From: Oceanobacillus massiliensis str. N'diop | GTDB lineage: Bacteria; Bacillota; Bacilli; Bacillales; Amphibacillaceae | DNA: 64,000 nucleotides | Reading direction: 5' to 3' | Assembly (NCBI RefSeq): GCF_000285495.1 | Contig: NZ_HE610980.1 | Location: forward strand, 203,719-267,718 | Part shown: one piece after another, positions 54,109 to 62,850 of the stretch | Numbering within the stretch: position 1 is the first letter of the stretch | Layout: each line of letters begins with the position of its first letter | Translations under genes and position numbers: made by a program | Notes under the pieces: generated by a model | Told to the model about the DNA's origin: nothing | Seen by the model: the letters and a program-made list of their open reading frames with translations, nothing else | Database searches by the model: none

Positions 54109-55718
54109 GATACTTCACATTCAGGGTAATCCTGCTTAATTACATCAGCAGCTAATAATGATTGATACGCAGTTAATTGTTGTTCTTCCCCTTTTTTTAT
54201 AATGTTTCTTAGGTCGTTACTGATTACTTTGTCCGTCCTTTCTTCTTTATTGTTTAATAGAAGAAACGCATTTTTTACGACTTGCGATAAAGCACCAATT
54301 TGGTTGTTCTCTGAAACGACTTTTTGTACTGCCTTAACAGCAACATCATTATTAAAACCAAGCATCCCTAAACGAAAAACAGCATCATTAATGAGTTTAG
54401 CCTGCTCATTTTTCCGTTTCACCCCTTCTTGAAGTGAATCCATAACCTGTTTTTGATCAACAATAATCCGCTCTTGTTTAATAAGGTCCTCCATATCTGG
54501 TAGCATTAAGTCGTCATATTTTGCTAGCTTGCTGTAGTCTTTGCATTTCAACGTATGTAACATCGGTTGAACCATTTTCAATTCTTCTTGTGCTACTTGT
54601 TTAATTAATGTAGTAGTAATTTTCTCCTTACCACTACTAATAGCACGCAGTTGCACCATCATATAGAGCTTTATTGCAATGTCCGAGATTCCTTGAGACT
54701 CATAATATAATGCTGAAGAAATCTCCTCTGTAAAATGGGATTCCTCTTTTGTCCACTGGTATTTCCACATTCCCTCAACAAATAAATCCCAAATAGCATC
54801 TTTTTCAAAGCGATCCCACAGGATATTCCCCATATTAGTGCTTCTTCTTGCTTGTCTAAACTGTGATTGCAAGACATCCATTGCCTTTGGGGTTCCAACC
54901 ATAATAAGAGGAATATTTATCGTATTGATTAACGCTGTAAAAAAGTTTAATATCTGTGCTGAACTAGAGTTTTTTATACCCTTTAAATGTTGTAACTCGT
55001 CCAAAATTAGCATGCCAAGGTTTATACTTTTAGCAATCTGAGCCATAATGGGCATTAGCTGACTTGTTGACAAATGACTGTTTACGTATCTATTAAAATA
55101 GTTGGAGCCCAGAAGTAGGTCTACTTGATACATAAAATCGTAAATAATGGTTTTTACGGAACCATCAAAAGGGGTCTCAATTTTCAAATAGGTTACTTGA
55201 TAGTGGTTTAATGCTTGCCCTTTATATGACACATGAGAGATGACCTGTGGAATGGTTTGCAAGATTCGCTGTAATGTACGTGTTTTTCCAACACCAGAGA
55301 CCCCTAAAATACTCAATGTTTGTCCCGTCTGGATAATAGACTTATCAAAAGATTTATTTTGTATATTATTCCAGTTATCAACAAAAGTTTGTGCATAAGT
55401 AGAACTTACTGGATTGCGATAGGTATAACCAGTTCTAATCAACCTAGATATTGATGATTCAATTCTTAGATGGATTGGGATAGCTTGAAAATAATGCAGC
55501 AACCTAGAAATTAGATGTACTCTCTGATGATCATTCAAATATCTTTCTTCCTTATTATATGGAGGGTACATGCTTAGATGGTCAATGACTTCCTCCTGAG
55601 AATAGATTGGAGGCAATGCCTCTATAAGAGGATTGCCTTGATACTCCAATATTTCTTGTTCGTTATAGTCTGCAACTTGTGCTTGGGTGCCATTATGCAA
55701 TTCAATTATCCCCATCAT
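54105..55718 (-). CDS. tnsC: TnsC-like AAA+ transposition ATPase
   Basis: A 537-residue AAA+ ATPase. Walker A GVSGVGKT is at 139-146, and Walker B LGMLILDELQHL has D240-E241. A sensor-like MVGTPKAM and the arginine-rich FRQARRSTNMGN follow. In Tn7 TnsC links the target-site protein TnsD to the TnsAB transposase and blocks repeat insertion. The long N-terminal part (1-125), with YPPYNKEERYLNDHQRVHLISRLLHYF, matches Tn7 TnsC architecture. AAGGAAGTG precedes ATG 55718. It overlaps tnsB by 17 bp and tniQ by 4 bp. Confidence 0.9.
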   Translation of the reverse strand: MMGIIELHNGTQAQVADYNEQEILEYQGNPLIEALPPIYSQEEVIDHLSMYPPYNKEERYLNDHQRVHLISRLLHYFQAIPIHLRIESSISRLIRTGYTYRNPVSSTYAQTFVDNWNNIQNKSFDKSIIQTGQTLSILGVSGVGKTRTLQRILQTIPQVISHVSYKGQALNHYQVTYLKIETPFDGSVKTIIYDFMYQVDLLLGSNYFNRYVNSHLSTSQLMPIMAQIAKSINLGMLILDELQHLKGIKNSSSAQILNFFTALINTINIPLIMVGTPKAMDVLQSQFRQARRSTNMGNILWDRFEKDAIWDLFVEGMWKYQWTKEESHFTEEISSALYYESQGISDIAIKLYMMVQLRAISSGKEKITTTLIKQVAQEELKMVQPMLHTLKCKDYSKLAKYDDLMLPDMEDLIKQERIIVDQKQVMDSLQEGVKRKNEQAKLINDAVFRLGMLGFNNDVAVKAVQKVVSENNQIGALSQVVKNAFLLLNNKEERTDKVISNDLRNIIKKGEEQQLTAYQSLLAADVIKQDYPECEVS

Positions 55719-57828
55719 AAAGCACTTCCTTTTGTTTTTTACGGAAAATATCCATCACTTTTACCGTTTCGCTATCTTGATTTACTTCGTTTAATTTCTT
55801 CCTATTAGCATGTTGATTCGCTATGGTTTGCTTTTCCTTTTTCATAATTTCTCTCTCTTTTTCTCGATTTTCCCTAATATTCTTAATATCTTTAGGAACC
55901 TTACCGTTTGAAATTTGATTGCCAGACTCTTTTTTCGCTTTTTTAACAATCTCCTCTATCTCTTGAGCTAGCTGAATTGCCCCATTCAAACTGCTCTCCT
56001 CATATTCTGCCTCTTTATGCCTTATATCAGTTTTCAAAGTCTCTACTTCTTCCATCTTTGCACCACGATACATTTCATACTGCTCAATTAGTGTACAGAC
56101 TTCATGTTTCTGTCTATCTATTCGAATGTAGATATTCGATACATCTTGAGGGTCATAATGCACTCCCATACTCCAACTCCCTTGTATTCGAGCCTTAGAA
56201 AACCACCGTTCTTTTAATGCTATCGAACAAGTGTAGTATAGATTCCCAAATTTGATTCCTTTCGGGGTGATTTTTGCACTGCCTTTGGGTAAAACGCTGC
56301 TTCTTATGGAATTTATAGGAATAGTCCTCAATAAACCTGATCCTTTATGTAACCCCCACTTATAAATTTCAATCGGGATCGGAAGAATATTTTCTTGTAT
56401 CATACTTTGTGTTAAAGGATAGCCCGTTAAATAATTATGGTTGTTATAATAAATCACCGTTCGGACTAATATTTGAACGTACTCGTTTAGGTTTAATACT
56501 GCCTTTTTTCTGTAATCCTTCCCCCCACGCTTCATAAAATCTTTCTGTACCGCTCCAGGGAGGAAGGGAGAGATGTGCTGCTGAAGAAGATCAAAGTATT
56601 TTTCACACACGGCCTTTAGCTCAGGTCTGTACGATCCTAGATTTTGGATTTTGATGTTTAAGTCCTCCGTAATCTGAGTTAATTCATTGGAAATTAACTC
56701 ACTACCTCGATCCGCTAAAATAGTATGCGGTAGATAATGAATGGGCCAATCATCTTTATCAAGATCCATATCAAGAGTTCTTTTACAAAATTCCTTTTTA
56801 TTTTCAAAAGCATTTGCAAGAGCTAATCTCACCGATTCCTTTGACATACTTTGAATTCCTGCATACACCGAGACGACACATCTGGAAAATATATCTACAG
56901 TTAAATAAATGACAGGGCGACCAATAACTTTATTCCGATCACAACTTGATACTAAATAAATATCACCAATGGTAGCATCAATCGCATAAGTACCTACCCC
57001 CATTGAGTCTTCTGTAGCGGAACCAGTTATAGCACGATAGTTTTGTAAGTATTCTCTTCTTCCCTCTCTTTTGTGAATGGCATCCTCTGGTTTAAACCAC
57101 TTGCGATACCAATAGTAAAATTGATCAAAAGAAATTACTGGTCGGTCCATATCCAATACTTTATAGCCAGTTCTCTCATCCTCCTTGGAAAAATGCTCCT
57201 TTACCATTTGTTGATAAGCATATTTTAATGAAGGTTTTGAACGAATAAAGTAGTATTTTTCTAGGCTTATTCTAATTATTTTCTTCCACTCATCATTGAT
57301 TGCTGCTCTCTGAATAGTTGAGGAATAGACAAATGGTCTTCCTGCCTTTTTGGTGTATTGACGTTCCTTCTCCCGTTGTTTTCCGCAATTATTAAAATCA
57401 GGTAAGAGTGCATTCTTTACCATTCCTCTTGCCCAATATCGTTTTAAATATTGACGAACCGTCTTTGTACTTAAAGAATAACTTTTACTAGCCGCTTTAA
57501 TTAACTCTGACCTCCGTTTTGGGATAAAGATATCCGGAATTAGATAGATTTGGTTTATTACTTTCCATACTGTTTCTCTTTTTTCAATTTCTATCTTAGA
57601 TAAATCCTCATCGTTGACACTGATAGCCCACGGATCAGTTGCAACCTTCGCAATCTCCCCTGTGTTTAAGGATGCTTCTATATTGTGTATTTCCTCACTG
57701 TAAGGGAATGACGGTTCATTAACATTAACAAGGAAATAAAGTTGATTCTCCTTATCGACCCAGACTACCCTTTGAATAAATTCTGGATTCTCAGTGCTTT
57801 GTAATAAATCATTAATTACCAGCTGCAT
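55702..57828 (-). CDS. tnsB: TnsB-like DDE transposase
   Basis: A 708-residue transposase of the retroviral-integrase (Mu/TnsB) family. N-terminal helix-turn-helix regions (for example SLSTKTVRQYLKRYWARG near 118-135) would bind the transposon ends. The catalytic triad is visible: D284 in YAIDATIGDIYLVSS, D373 in ILADRGSELIS and E409 in RPELKAVCEKYFD. A beta-barrel follows, and the C-terminus (about 630-708) is a long charged helix that should contact TnsC. It overlaps tnsA by 17 bp. All catalytic residues are present, so strand transfer should work. Confidence 0.92.
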   Translation of the reverse strand: MQLVINDLLQSTENPEFIQRVVWVDKENQLYFLVNVNEPSFPYSEEIHNIEASLNTGEIAKVATDPWAISVNDEDLSKIEIEKRETVWKVINQIYLIPDIFIPKRRSELIKAASKSYSLSTKTVRQYLKRYWARGMVKNALLPDFNNCGKQREKERQYTKKAGRPFVYSSTIQRAAINDEWKKIIRISLEKYYFIRSKPSLKYAYQQMVKEHFSKEDERTGYKVLDMDRPVISFDQFYYWYRKWFKPEDAIHKREGRREYLQNYRAITGSATEDSMGVGTYAIDATIGDIYLVSSCDRNKVIGRPVIYLTVDIFSRCVVSVYAGIQSMSKESVRLALANAFENKKEFCKRTLDMDLDKDDWPIHYLPHTILADRGSELISNELTQITEDLNIKIQNLGSYRPELKAVCEKYFDLLQQHISPFLPGAVQKDFMKRGGKDYRKKAVLNLNEYVQILVRTVIYYNNHNYLTGYPLTQSMIQENILPIPIEIYKWGLHKGSGLLRTIPINSIRSSVLPKGSAKITPKGIKFGNLYYTCSIALKERWFSKARIQGSWSMGVHYDPQDVSNIYIRIDRQKHEVCTLIEQYEMYRGAKMEEVETLKTDIRHKEAEYEESSLNGAIQLAQEIEEIVKKAKKESGNQISNGKVPKDIKNIRENREKEREIMKKEKQTIANQHANRKKLNEVNQDSETVKVMDIFRKKQKEVLYDGDN

Positions 57829-58654
57829 ACCTCACACCACCATTCTCACTACTAAATTCAACATGATAATTATCTATTTCTTTAGTCAAATAGATTTTCT
57901 TTCTTAAATCCATGCTTATTTTTTTATGGGCAATCAAATGTTTAAATAAGATCAGAGCCAATCCTTCATCCAAGCTATATTCTCTTTCCAATCGGGTGAA
58001 AATGCCTTGAAAGGTGGCTGATTTATCCGACAAATAATGAACCATATCTTTTTTTAAATGCGGCAAATTTAAAGTAAGTGATGGATAATCTTGAATGTCA
58101 TAGGAGTTCAAGGCCCATCCAATATTTCGGGCCAATTGTTTATTAATCTCTTTTTCCGTAACAATCCCAAAATCAATTCCCTTCTTTTCAAAATACCTTC
58201 TTTGTAGTTCCAATCTTTGTAAGGTAGCATTCTTCTCCAGCTCTTGTGATTGCTTAATTATTCTTGCTTGATTATAGTGCTCACCATTTTCCCCCTTCCT
58301 TGTTACCAAAAAAGAAACCGTAAAGATATGTGGTACTTGAGTCTTTGTATCAAATAGTTTCTTTGTAAGCTCCTCATCCACTTGAATATTTATGTCGTGG
58401 AAATCTAATAAAGGATACTGCTCCCTTATCTCAGTGACATTTTCATCGAACTCCAATAAATTGAAGTAATAAAGCTGCAAATCACTGAATAGATGATGCA
58501 CCCGTTTCGTCGTATGTCCCAGTGTGCGTGTAGATCTTCCTTTGGATCCTATGTCTTGAACTTGCAGCCACGGCTTATAGTCTTTTCCTGTTCCTTGTCC
58601 TCGTTTCTCTTCCAGGAACCTATTGATAGTTCTTTCGTTCCATTCTTTAATCAT
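57812..58654 (-). CDS. tnsA: TnsA-like endonuclease with altered active site
   Basis: A 280-residue homolog of Tn7 TnsA, which cuts the 5' ends of the transposon. GQGTGKDYKPWLQVQDIGSKGRS, RVHHLFSDLQ and LLEFDENVTEIREQYPLLD align closely with Tn7 TnsA, and so does the C-terminal LQRLELQRRYFEKKGIDFGIVTEKEINKQLARNI. The active-site segment MSTDFLVD of Tn7 reads FTVSFLVT here, so the catalytic D114 is S114 (codon TCT). The AIQVK glutamine of Tn7 is replaced by isoleucine before K134. E68 and K134 are kept. The protein may be inactive as a nuclease and retained for structure. Confidence 0.88.
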   Translation of the reverse strand: MIKEWNERTINRFLEEKRGQGTGKDYKPWLQVQDIGSKGRSTRTLGHTTKRVHHLFSDLQLYYFNLLEFDENVTEIREQYPLLDFHDINIQVDEELTKKLFDTKTQVPHIFTVSFLVTRKGENGEHYNQARIIKQSQELEKNATLQRLELQRRYFEKKGIDFGIVTEKEINKQLARNIGWALNSYDIQDYPSLTLNLPHLKKDMVHYLSDKSATFQGIFTRLEREYSLDEGLALILFKHLIAHKKISMDLRKKIYLTKEIDNYHVEFSSENGGVRYAAGN

Positions 58655-58665
58655 CTAATATTCTC

Positions 58666-59688
58666 CTATTCTTTCGGTTTTAAATACAGCAACCCATGAA
58701 CTAACAAGTCATTTATCTCTTCTCTTAGCACACCCGTTTCTAATACTTCATATTCGTCTTCAATTAATGAATATGGATAAGTTACATCCCGTTGAATTTT
58801 GGGACCATTTTTTGTTTTGCTGTAATCAACACTAATCCAACTACGAAGTTCATCAATATTTTCAAAGCGTTGAGATCCGCTCTCCATCTTACGGATAGCC
58901 TTTAAAACATTGTGGGATAATTGGGAGTCCTCTCCGTTTAATAAAAGTTGTTCATCGCAAGAAATTCCCCATAAGGTTCTCAACTCTGATACTGAATATT
59001 CAAATTCAGCCCCATAATCCAGAAGTAATCTATTAATTAAACCTCGGTTTACCAAAACATACTTATTAGTAATAACTATTAAATCTTTAATAGAATACTC
59101 AATGCCCATCATATAAAATGTTTCAAGTTCAAATACAACATTGTTATATTCTGAGGTAGATAATAATTCACCATAGGTCCGTCTGATGAGTAAGTCGATA
59201 ACTTCTACCTTGTATGTTGAATAAAAATAGCTAGGAATACCTTCTAAATAGTAAGGAGGAAGTGAAAGCAAATACCTCAGTGCATTAGTTGAGTTACCCG
59301 CCTTATCTAGTAACTCTTTTAAAACCAAATCATGCTTTCTCCATTCTTCAGAACCATATCTGTCTTGAAGAATTATTTTTCCATTATCCAATACTTCATC
59401 TACCTTAATATTGAATTCAAATTCGAATATAGTCCTAAATTCATCATACCCATTGAAAGGGGAATACTTTTTATCAATTGAACCGTTCTTACGACTTATT
59501 TCTTCTTTAACTAAAGTTAATTGCCTACGAACTAAATACCGTAGGAACTGCATCCCGATTTCTTTTTCAAATTCAACAGAAAAATCCTCAAAAGAACAGT
59601 CTGCTAATTCTTCTATATCTTTTCTGTGAATTTCTGAATTAAAATTATCATCAATGTGATTTATAACAACCTCAATCTTTTCCAACAT
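58666..59688 (-). CDS. AraC-like HTH protein at the head of the tns operon
   Basis: A 340-residue protein. The first 100 residues look like an AraC-type double helix-turn-helix: VVINHIDDNFNSEIHRKDIEELADCSFEDFSVEFEKEIGMQFLRYLVRRQL, then FNGYDEFRTIFEFEFNIKVDEV. The remaining 240 residues (for example LRYLLSLPPYYLEGIPSYFYSTYKVEVIDLLIRRTYGELL) match nothing I know. It lies 11 bp upstream of tnsA with a perfect AGGAGG start. It is therefore part of the tns operon and may be a regulator or an accessory target-site or end-binding factor. Not present in classical Tn7. Confidence 0.65.
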   Translation of the reverse strand: MLEKIEVVINHIDDNFNSEIHRKDIEELADCSFEDFSVEFEKEIGMQFLRYLVRRQLTLVKEEISRKNGSIDKKYSPFNGYDEFRTIFEFEFNIKVDEVLDNGKIILQDRYGSEEWRKHDLVLKELLDKAGNSTNALRYLLSLPPYYLEGIPSYFYSTYKVEVIDLLIRRTYGELLSTSEYNNVVFELETFYMMGIEYSIKDLIVITNKYVLVNRGLINRLLLDYGAEFEYSVSELRTLWGISCDEQLLLNGEDSQLSHNVLKAIRKMESGSQRFENIDELRSWISVDYSKTKNGPKIQRDVTYPYSLIEDEYEVLETGVLREEINDLLVHGLLYLKPKE

Positions 59689-59713
59689 TTATTTATCCTC
59701 CTGAAAAACAATA

Positions 59714-59792
59714 AAAGGCATCTGTTACGTTGACTTTTGGCAAAACGGATTGTTTTTTTCTCCGTATAACAAAGTCAGCAACAAATGCCTTT
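59714..59792. repeat. Long imperfect inverted repeat between the recombinase and tns operons
   Basis: The left arm (59714-59749, starting AAAGGCATCTGTTACGTTGAC) and right arm (59761-59792, ending AACAAATGCCTTT) are complementary over about 32 positions with a few gaps, around a T-rich centre. It ends 17 bp after the recombinase stop and lies 26 bp before the start of the AraC-like gene. It could be a terminator for the recombinase gene, since T-rich sequence follows on the minus strand. It could also be a recombination or operator site. Confidence 0.7.
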
Positions 59793-59808
59793 AATTTTTT
59801 CTATATTT

Positions 59809-60378
59809 TTATAAATTGACCTGTAAGTACAGTTCATCAAGATCTTCTTGTAATATACCGAGATACCTTTTTGTTTCGGCAACGGATCTATGATTTAGTG
59901 CTATACATATGTAATCAAGGGATATTCCTTTCTTAAAAGCCCAATAGCCCCAAGTTTTTCTCATTCCGTGTGTTGAAAATTTCTCTGTTATTCCTACCAT
60001 ATCACAGGCTTCATTCAACATTGATGCAGCATATTGCCTTGTGATAGGCTGATTCATTCCTTTTCTACTGGTAAAAAGAAAGTCGTTCTGATTCTTATCA
60101 GGAAACTCTTTCATAAACTCTTTAATGCTTTTCGCTAAATTTGGGGTGATCGGAAATCGCTTATATTTACCAGTCTTCTTTTCGTTCACTTCAATAAACT
60201 CTGTTGGCTTCCTACCATCCCATACTTGATTCACTTTCAAAATCAAGATGTCGGAGATTCTGAGGGCCGATGAAACACCAACCATGAAAAGCAAAAAGTC
60301 TCTTTTATTTTTCCCTCGAAGGTATCCTTTCACTGCTTCAAGTTGTTTTAAATCCCGAATCGGATGAACAACTTTCAC
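59809..60378 (-). CDS. Minimal tyrosine recombinase (integrase catalytic domain only)
   Basis: A 189-residue site-specific recombinase. The catalytic set is complete: R40 in SSALRISDILIL, K68 in EKKTGKYKRFP, H137-x-x-R140 in HGMRKTWGYW, H163 in LNHRSVAETKRYLG and the nucleophile Y172. The N-terminal arm-binding and SAM-like core-binding domains of full integrases are absent. The start is GTG 60378 behind a perfect AGGAGGTGATC. A long inverted repeat follows its stop codon. It may resolve, invert or integrate DNA of the accessory region. Confidence 0.85.
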   Translation of the reverse strand: MKVVHPIRDLKQLEAVKGYLRGKNKRDFLLFMVGVSSALRISDILILKVNQVWDGRKPTEFIEVNEKKTGKYKRFPITPNLAKSIKEFMKEFPDKNQNDFLFTSRKGMNQPITRQYAASMLNEACDMVGITEKFSTHGMRKTWGYWAFKKGISLDYICIALNHRSVAETKRYLGILQEDLDELYLQVNL

Positions 60379-60460
60379 TTTTGATCACCTCCTACATGAT
60401 CTCACACATTCAGTATATATCTCTATTTGAGTAAGATTCAACAGCCTAGAGGCAAAATCT

Positions 60461-60490
60461 AAAAATAAAAATCCCAATTTAATAGGATTT
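60461..60490 (-). terminator. Terminator of the NSTNIQ-protein operon
   Basis: On the minus strand AAATCC (60490-60485) pairs with GGATTT, followed by TTATTTTTAG. It lies about 60 bp after the stop of the gene at 60552. Confidence 0.55.
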
Positions 60491-60551
60491 CCTTGTTTAC
60501 TCTCCTCGTTTTTGTAAAGTAAATGAGTCTATAATCATTTATATTATAAAT

Positions 60552-61433
60552 TCATCCTTTTATCCAGATATTCAAATCTATATTTGCATTCATAACAATA
60601 TTGAAGTGTGTAACTGCTAGTGCTATTCCAACACTTGTTAAAGCGTAACGGTTAAAATACCCATGATTCCATTTGAAGAAGACTGATTCACTCAATGTAT
60701 CAATAACAAATTGATTTCTTACTGGTGGGTCTAAAACATCTAACGTATTTCCTTCGACTTTTTCGTTTAATTCTTCCGAATAAGATTTCCTTATAAAATA
60801 TTCAAGATTTTGGGAGGAGTCTGTAGTAATATCATTCGATGCAGCCCCGACGTAAACCAAATGCTCAAAATAATTTCGTTCTTGTATAAATTGTACTAAA
60901 TCATCAGTTATAATGGTGTCAAGAGATTCTATCAACACTCTGACTTTTGACATTTTGCAATTTTTCACCAAAAATATTGCTGTTAACAAATTTAGTTGGT
61001 TTATAGTTAACTTAGGTATTATCTCTATCGCTTCATTTAATACTATCTTTTTTAAAGAGTCTTCTTTTACTCTAAATCTATCTTTTAAAAGATTGGTTAG
61101 AATTTCTAAGGTATCGGGGCCACCATTTCGAGCATATATACTTTGAGCTTTTATAAGCGTATATTGAACATCTGGAACTTTAATTTTTTCTATTTGTTCT
61201 GGCAATTCCTTCTCTAAATTCCGCAATAATTCATCAATCAATTTTTCTGCTCTTTCTAATGCAACACTTTTTGCTTCCTCACTTAATTCGTAGAAGTTTT
61301 GTTTATAAACGTCTAAAGCTATCTGTCTTGCATCGGAATAACTTATCCCAATTTGTTGATTAACCAGAACCTGTCTTCCCTGTATGTTTGTTGAATTGTC
61401 CCCACTATTTATTTCATTTTTCTTGTCCATCAT
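60552..61433 (-). CDS. NSTNIQ-motif protein, LPO_1073/Vpar_1526 family-like
   Basis: A 293-residue soluble protein of unknown function. It opens with NEINSGDNSTNIQGRQVLVNQ, then ISYSDARQIALDVYKQNFYELSEEAKSVALERAEKLIDELL, which resembles the LPO_1073/Vpar_1526 family as I remember it. The middle is helical (LLKDRFRVKEDSLKKIVLNEAIEIIPKLTINQLNLLTAIFL). The start is ATG 61433 and overlaps the end of the upstream small membrane gene by 20 bp, so the two are coupled. The shared NSTNIQ motif links it to that neighbour. Confidence 0.7.
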   Translation of the reverse strand: MMDKKNEINSGDNSTNIQGRQVLVNQQIGISYSDARQIALDVYKQNFYELSEEAKSVALERAEKLIDELLRNLEKELPEQIEKIKVPDVQYTLIKAQSIYARNGGPDTLEILTNLLKDRFRVKEDSLKKIVLNEAIEIIPKLTINQLNLLTAIFLVKNCKMSKVRVLIESLDTIITDDLVQFIQERNYFEHLVYVGAASNDITTDSSQNLEYFIRKSYSEELNEKVEGNTLDVLDPPVRNQFVIDTLSESVFFKWNHGYFNRYALTSVGIALAVTHFNIVMNANIDLNIWIKG

Positions 61434-61614
61434 TTTTACCACCAAGTGTTATATTAACATCCTTTCCACTTTGAATGTTTGTTGAATTATTACCTGAATT
61501 AATCATTTGCTCTTTTCCCTTATGATTTTTTGTAAAGAGACCTATAATGCCCAAAATAGCAGACACACCAATACCGCTAAAAATCCAATTTATATTCTCT
61601 TGTATCCATTCCAT
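61414..61614 (-). CDS. Small single-pass membrane protein with an NSTNIQ motif
   Basis: A 66-residue protein. One hydrophobic helix (WIFSGIGVSAILGIIGLF, about 10-27) is followed by a basic stretch and then MINSGNNSTNIQSGKDVNITLGG. That tail repeats the motif found at the N-terminus of the next protein. The simplest reading is a membrane anchor whose cytoplasmic tail interacts with, or is polymerised with, the partner protein. It lies 50 bp after the HNH gene and overlaps the next gene by 20 bp. No family known. Confidence 0.65.
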   Translation of the reverse strand: MEWIQENINWIFSGIGVSAILGIIGLFTKNHKGKEQMINSGNNSTNIQSGKDVNITLGGKNDGQEK

Positions 61615-61664
61615 TTTAGTACCCTCTCTGTAATTATTAATTATTTACTGTGAGTACAACTTTT

Positions 61665-62489
61665 TCAATCTATATCCCAATAACGATTTGATAAGCTATT
61701 AAATGCCATACTCCTATCCCCTTTAGACTTATTACAATGTTCACATGTAAGTTGGAAATTAATAGGATCATTATTACCACGATTTTCTAACGGAATAATA
61801 TGGTCATAATTTTCAGTATTATCTAAGTTGAGTATCTTTGTTAAATCAGCACCGCAAATCTGACATCTCCCTTTATCTCTCATAAATACTCCTCGCTTTA
61901 ACCATTGAGGAATATATTTGCATCTTTTTATAACTCCGTCTTTCTTTAAGTATTCTGGAATATCTTCTGCCTTTAAATTTAAAATTAACTCCCTTAACTG
62001 AGAATTAAACTCGAATAAGAAAAGTTTATTTGAATACAACACGGTAAATATATCATCTATAATTACTGGGCTCAACTCGTCCATAAAAAAGTCAAATAAT
62101 TCTCTTGCATAATCCTCAGCTTCTTCAAATTCTTCAGGATTCAGTTCATCATCTGTCTTACCGACATTATCAAACTTACCTAAAATTGTATAATCAATAT
62201 TATAGAAGTCCAAGAGACCAGTTAATGTATTTATTACCTCCATTGGAAAGTGTTTATCCAACATGTAGTCATAATTAGTAAAATAAATATATTCTATGTA
62301 CTCATGTAGTATAGTTTTTTTACGTGGTTTGGCACAGATTGATAAAAAATCAACATCTGCATAAAAAATCCAGTTTTCAATTGTTAAGTCATTTAATCCA
62401 TACAATTCTGCTATTACATGGGAAGCCATATTTATTGCTTCATTCCCATGCCATTTAATTTTTGTGCTTCTCTTATCCAAAAGATTCAT
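61665..62489 (-). CDS. HNH endonuclease-like protein with an unknown N-terminal domain
   Basis: A 274-residue protein. The C-terminal HNH domain (about 200-262) has the zinc pair C209-x-x-C212, D229-H230 (the first H of HNH), an asparagine in DPINFQLTCEHCNKSKGDRS and the second zinc pair C249/C252. The N-terminal 195 residues are acidic and helical with no recognised motif. It would nick or cut DNA with a single metal ion. As first gene of a three-gene minus-strand unit with two NSTNIQ proteins it could be the effector of an unrecognised defence module. Confidence 0.78.
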   Translation of the reverse strand: MNLLDKRSTKIKWHGNEAINMASHVIAELYGLNDLTIENWIFYADVDFLSICAKPRKKTILHEYIEYIYFTNYDYMLDKHFPMEVINTLTGLLDFYNIDYTILGKFDNVGKTDDELNPEEFEEAEDYARELFDFFMDELSPVIIDDIFTVLYSNKLFLFEFNSQLRELILNLKAEDIPEYLKKDGVIKRCKYIPQWLKRGVFMRDKGRCQICGADLTKILNLDNTENYDHIIPLENRGNNDPINFQLTCEHCNKSKGDRSMAFNSLSNRYWDID

Positions 62490-62850
62490 ATCCTTTCCAA
62501 CAATTCTGTTGTTTGAAATCCTAGTGAAAATATTATTTCTCCTATTTCCTTTTTATCTATGTAGTAATCCACCATTATCGTTAAGGCTATACCCATAAAA
62601 CATACAACTAAATATATTAATTCCTTATTTTTCCTTTGCCCATAATTATACCATAAGGTCTAATAAGCCATGGGTACATCCCAGATAAGAAAACTAATAT
62701 TTTGAAACACATTCTATTAATTATCCTAGAAGCTATGATTCTGGAACAGATTAATTTACAGTAGGGTTAGTATAATTTTAAACTAGAAATCAAAATGTTA
62801 TAATTAATCATAATAGAAATTAAATTACTAATTGAATTGGGGAGAATTCT
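62490..62850 (+). other. AT-rich intergenic region
   Basis: This interval separates the divergent HNH and transglutaminase-like genes and should hold both promoters. It is very AT-rich, with TTAGTATAATTTTAAAC-type -10-like sequence near 62767-62783. I find no repeats or RNA I can name. Confidence 0.45.

Noticed and set aside
60379..60551. Possible right end of the Tn7-like element just right of the recombinase
   Set aside because: I found neither TnsB-like repeats nor a TGT...ACA pair matching the left zone, so no end is called.
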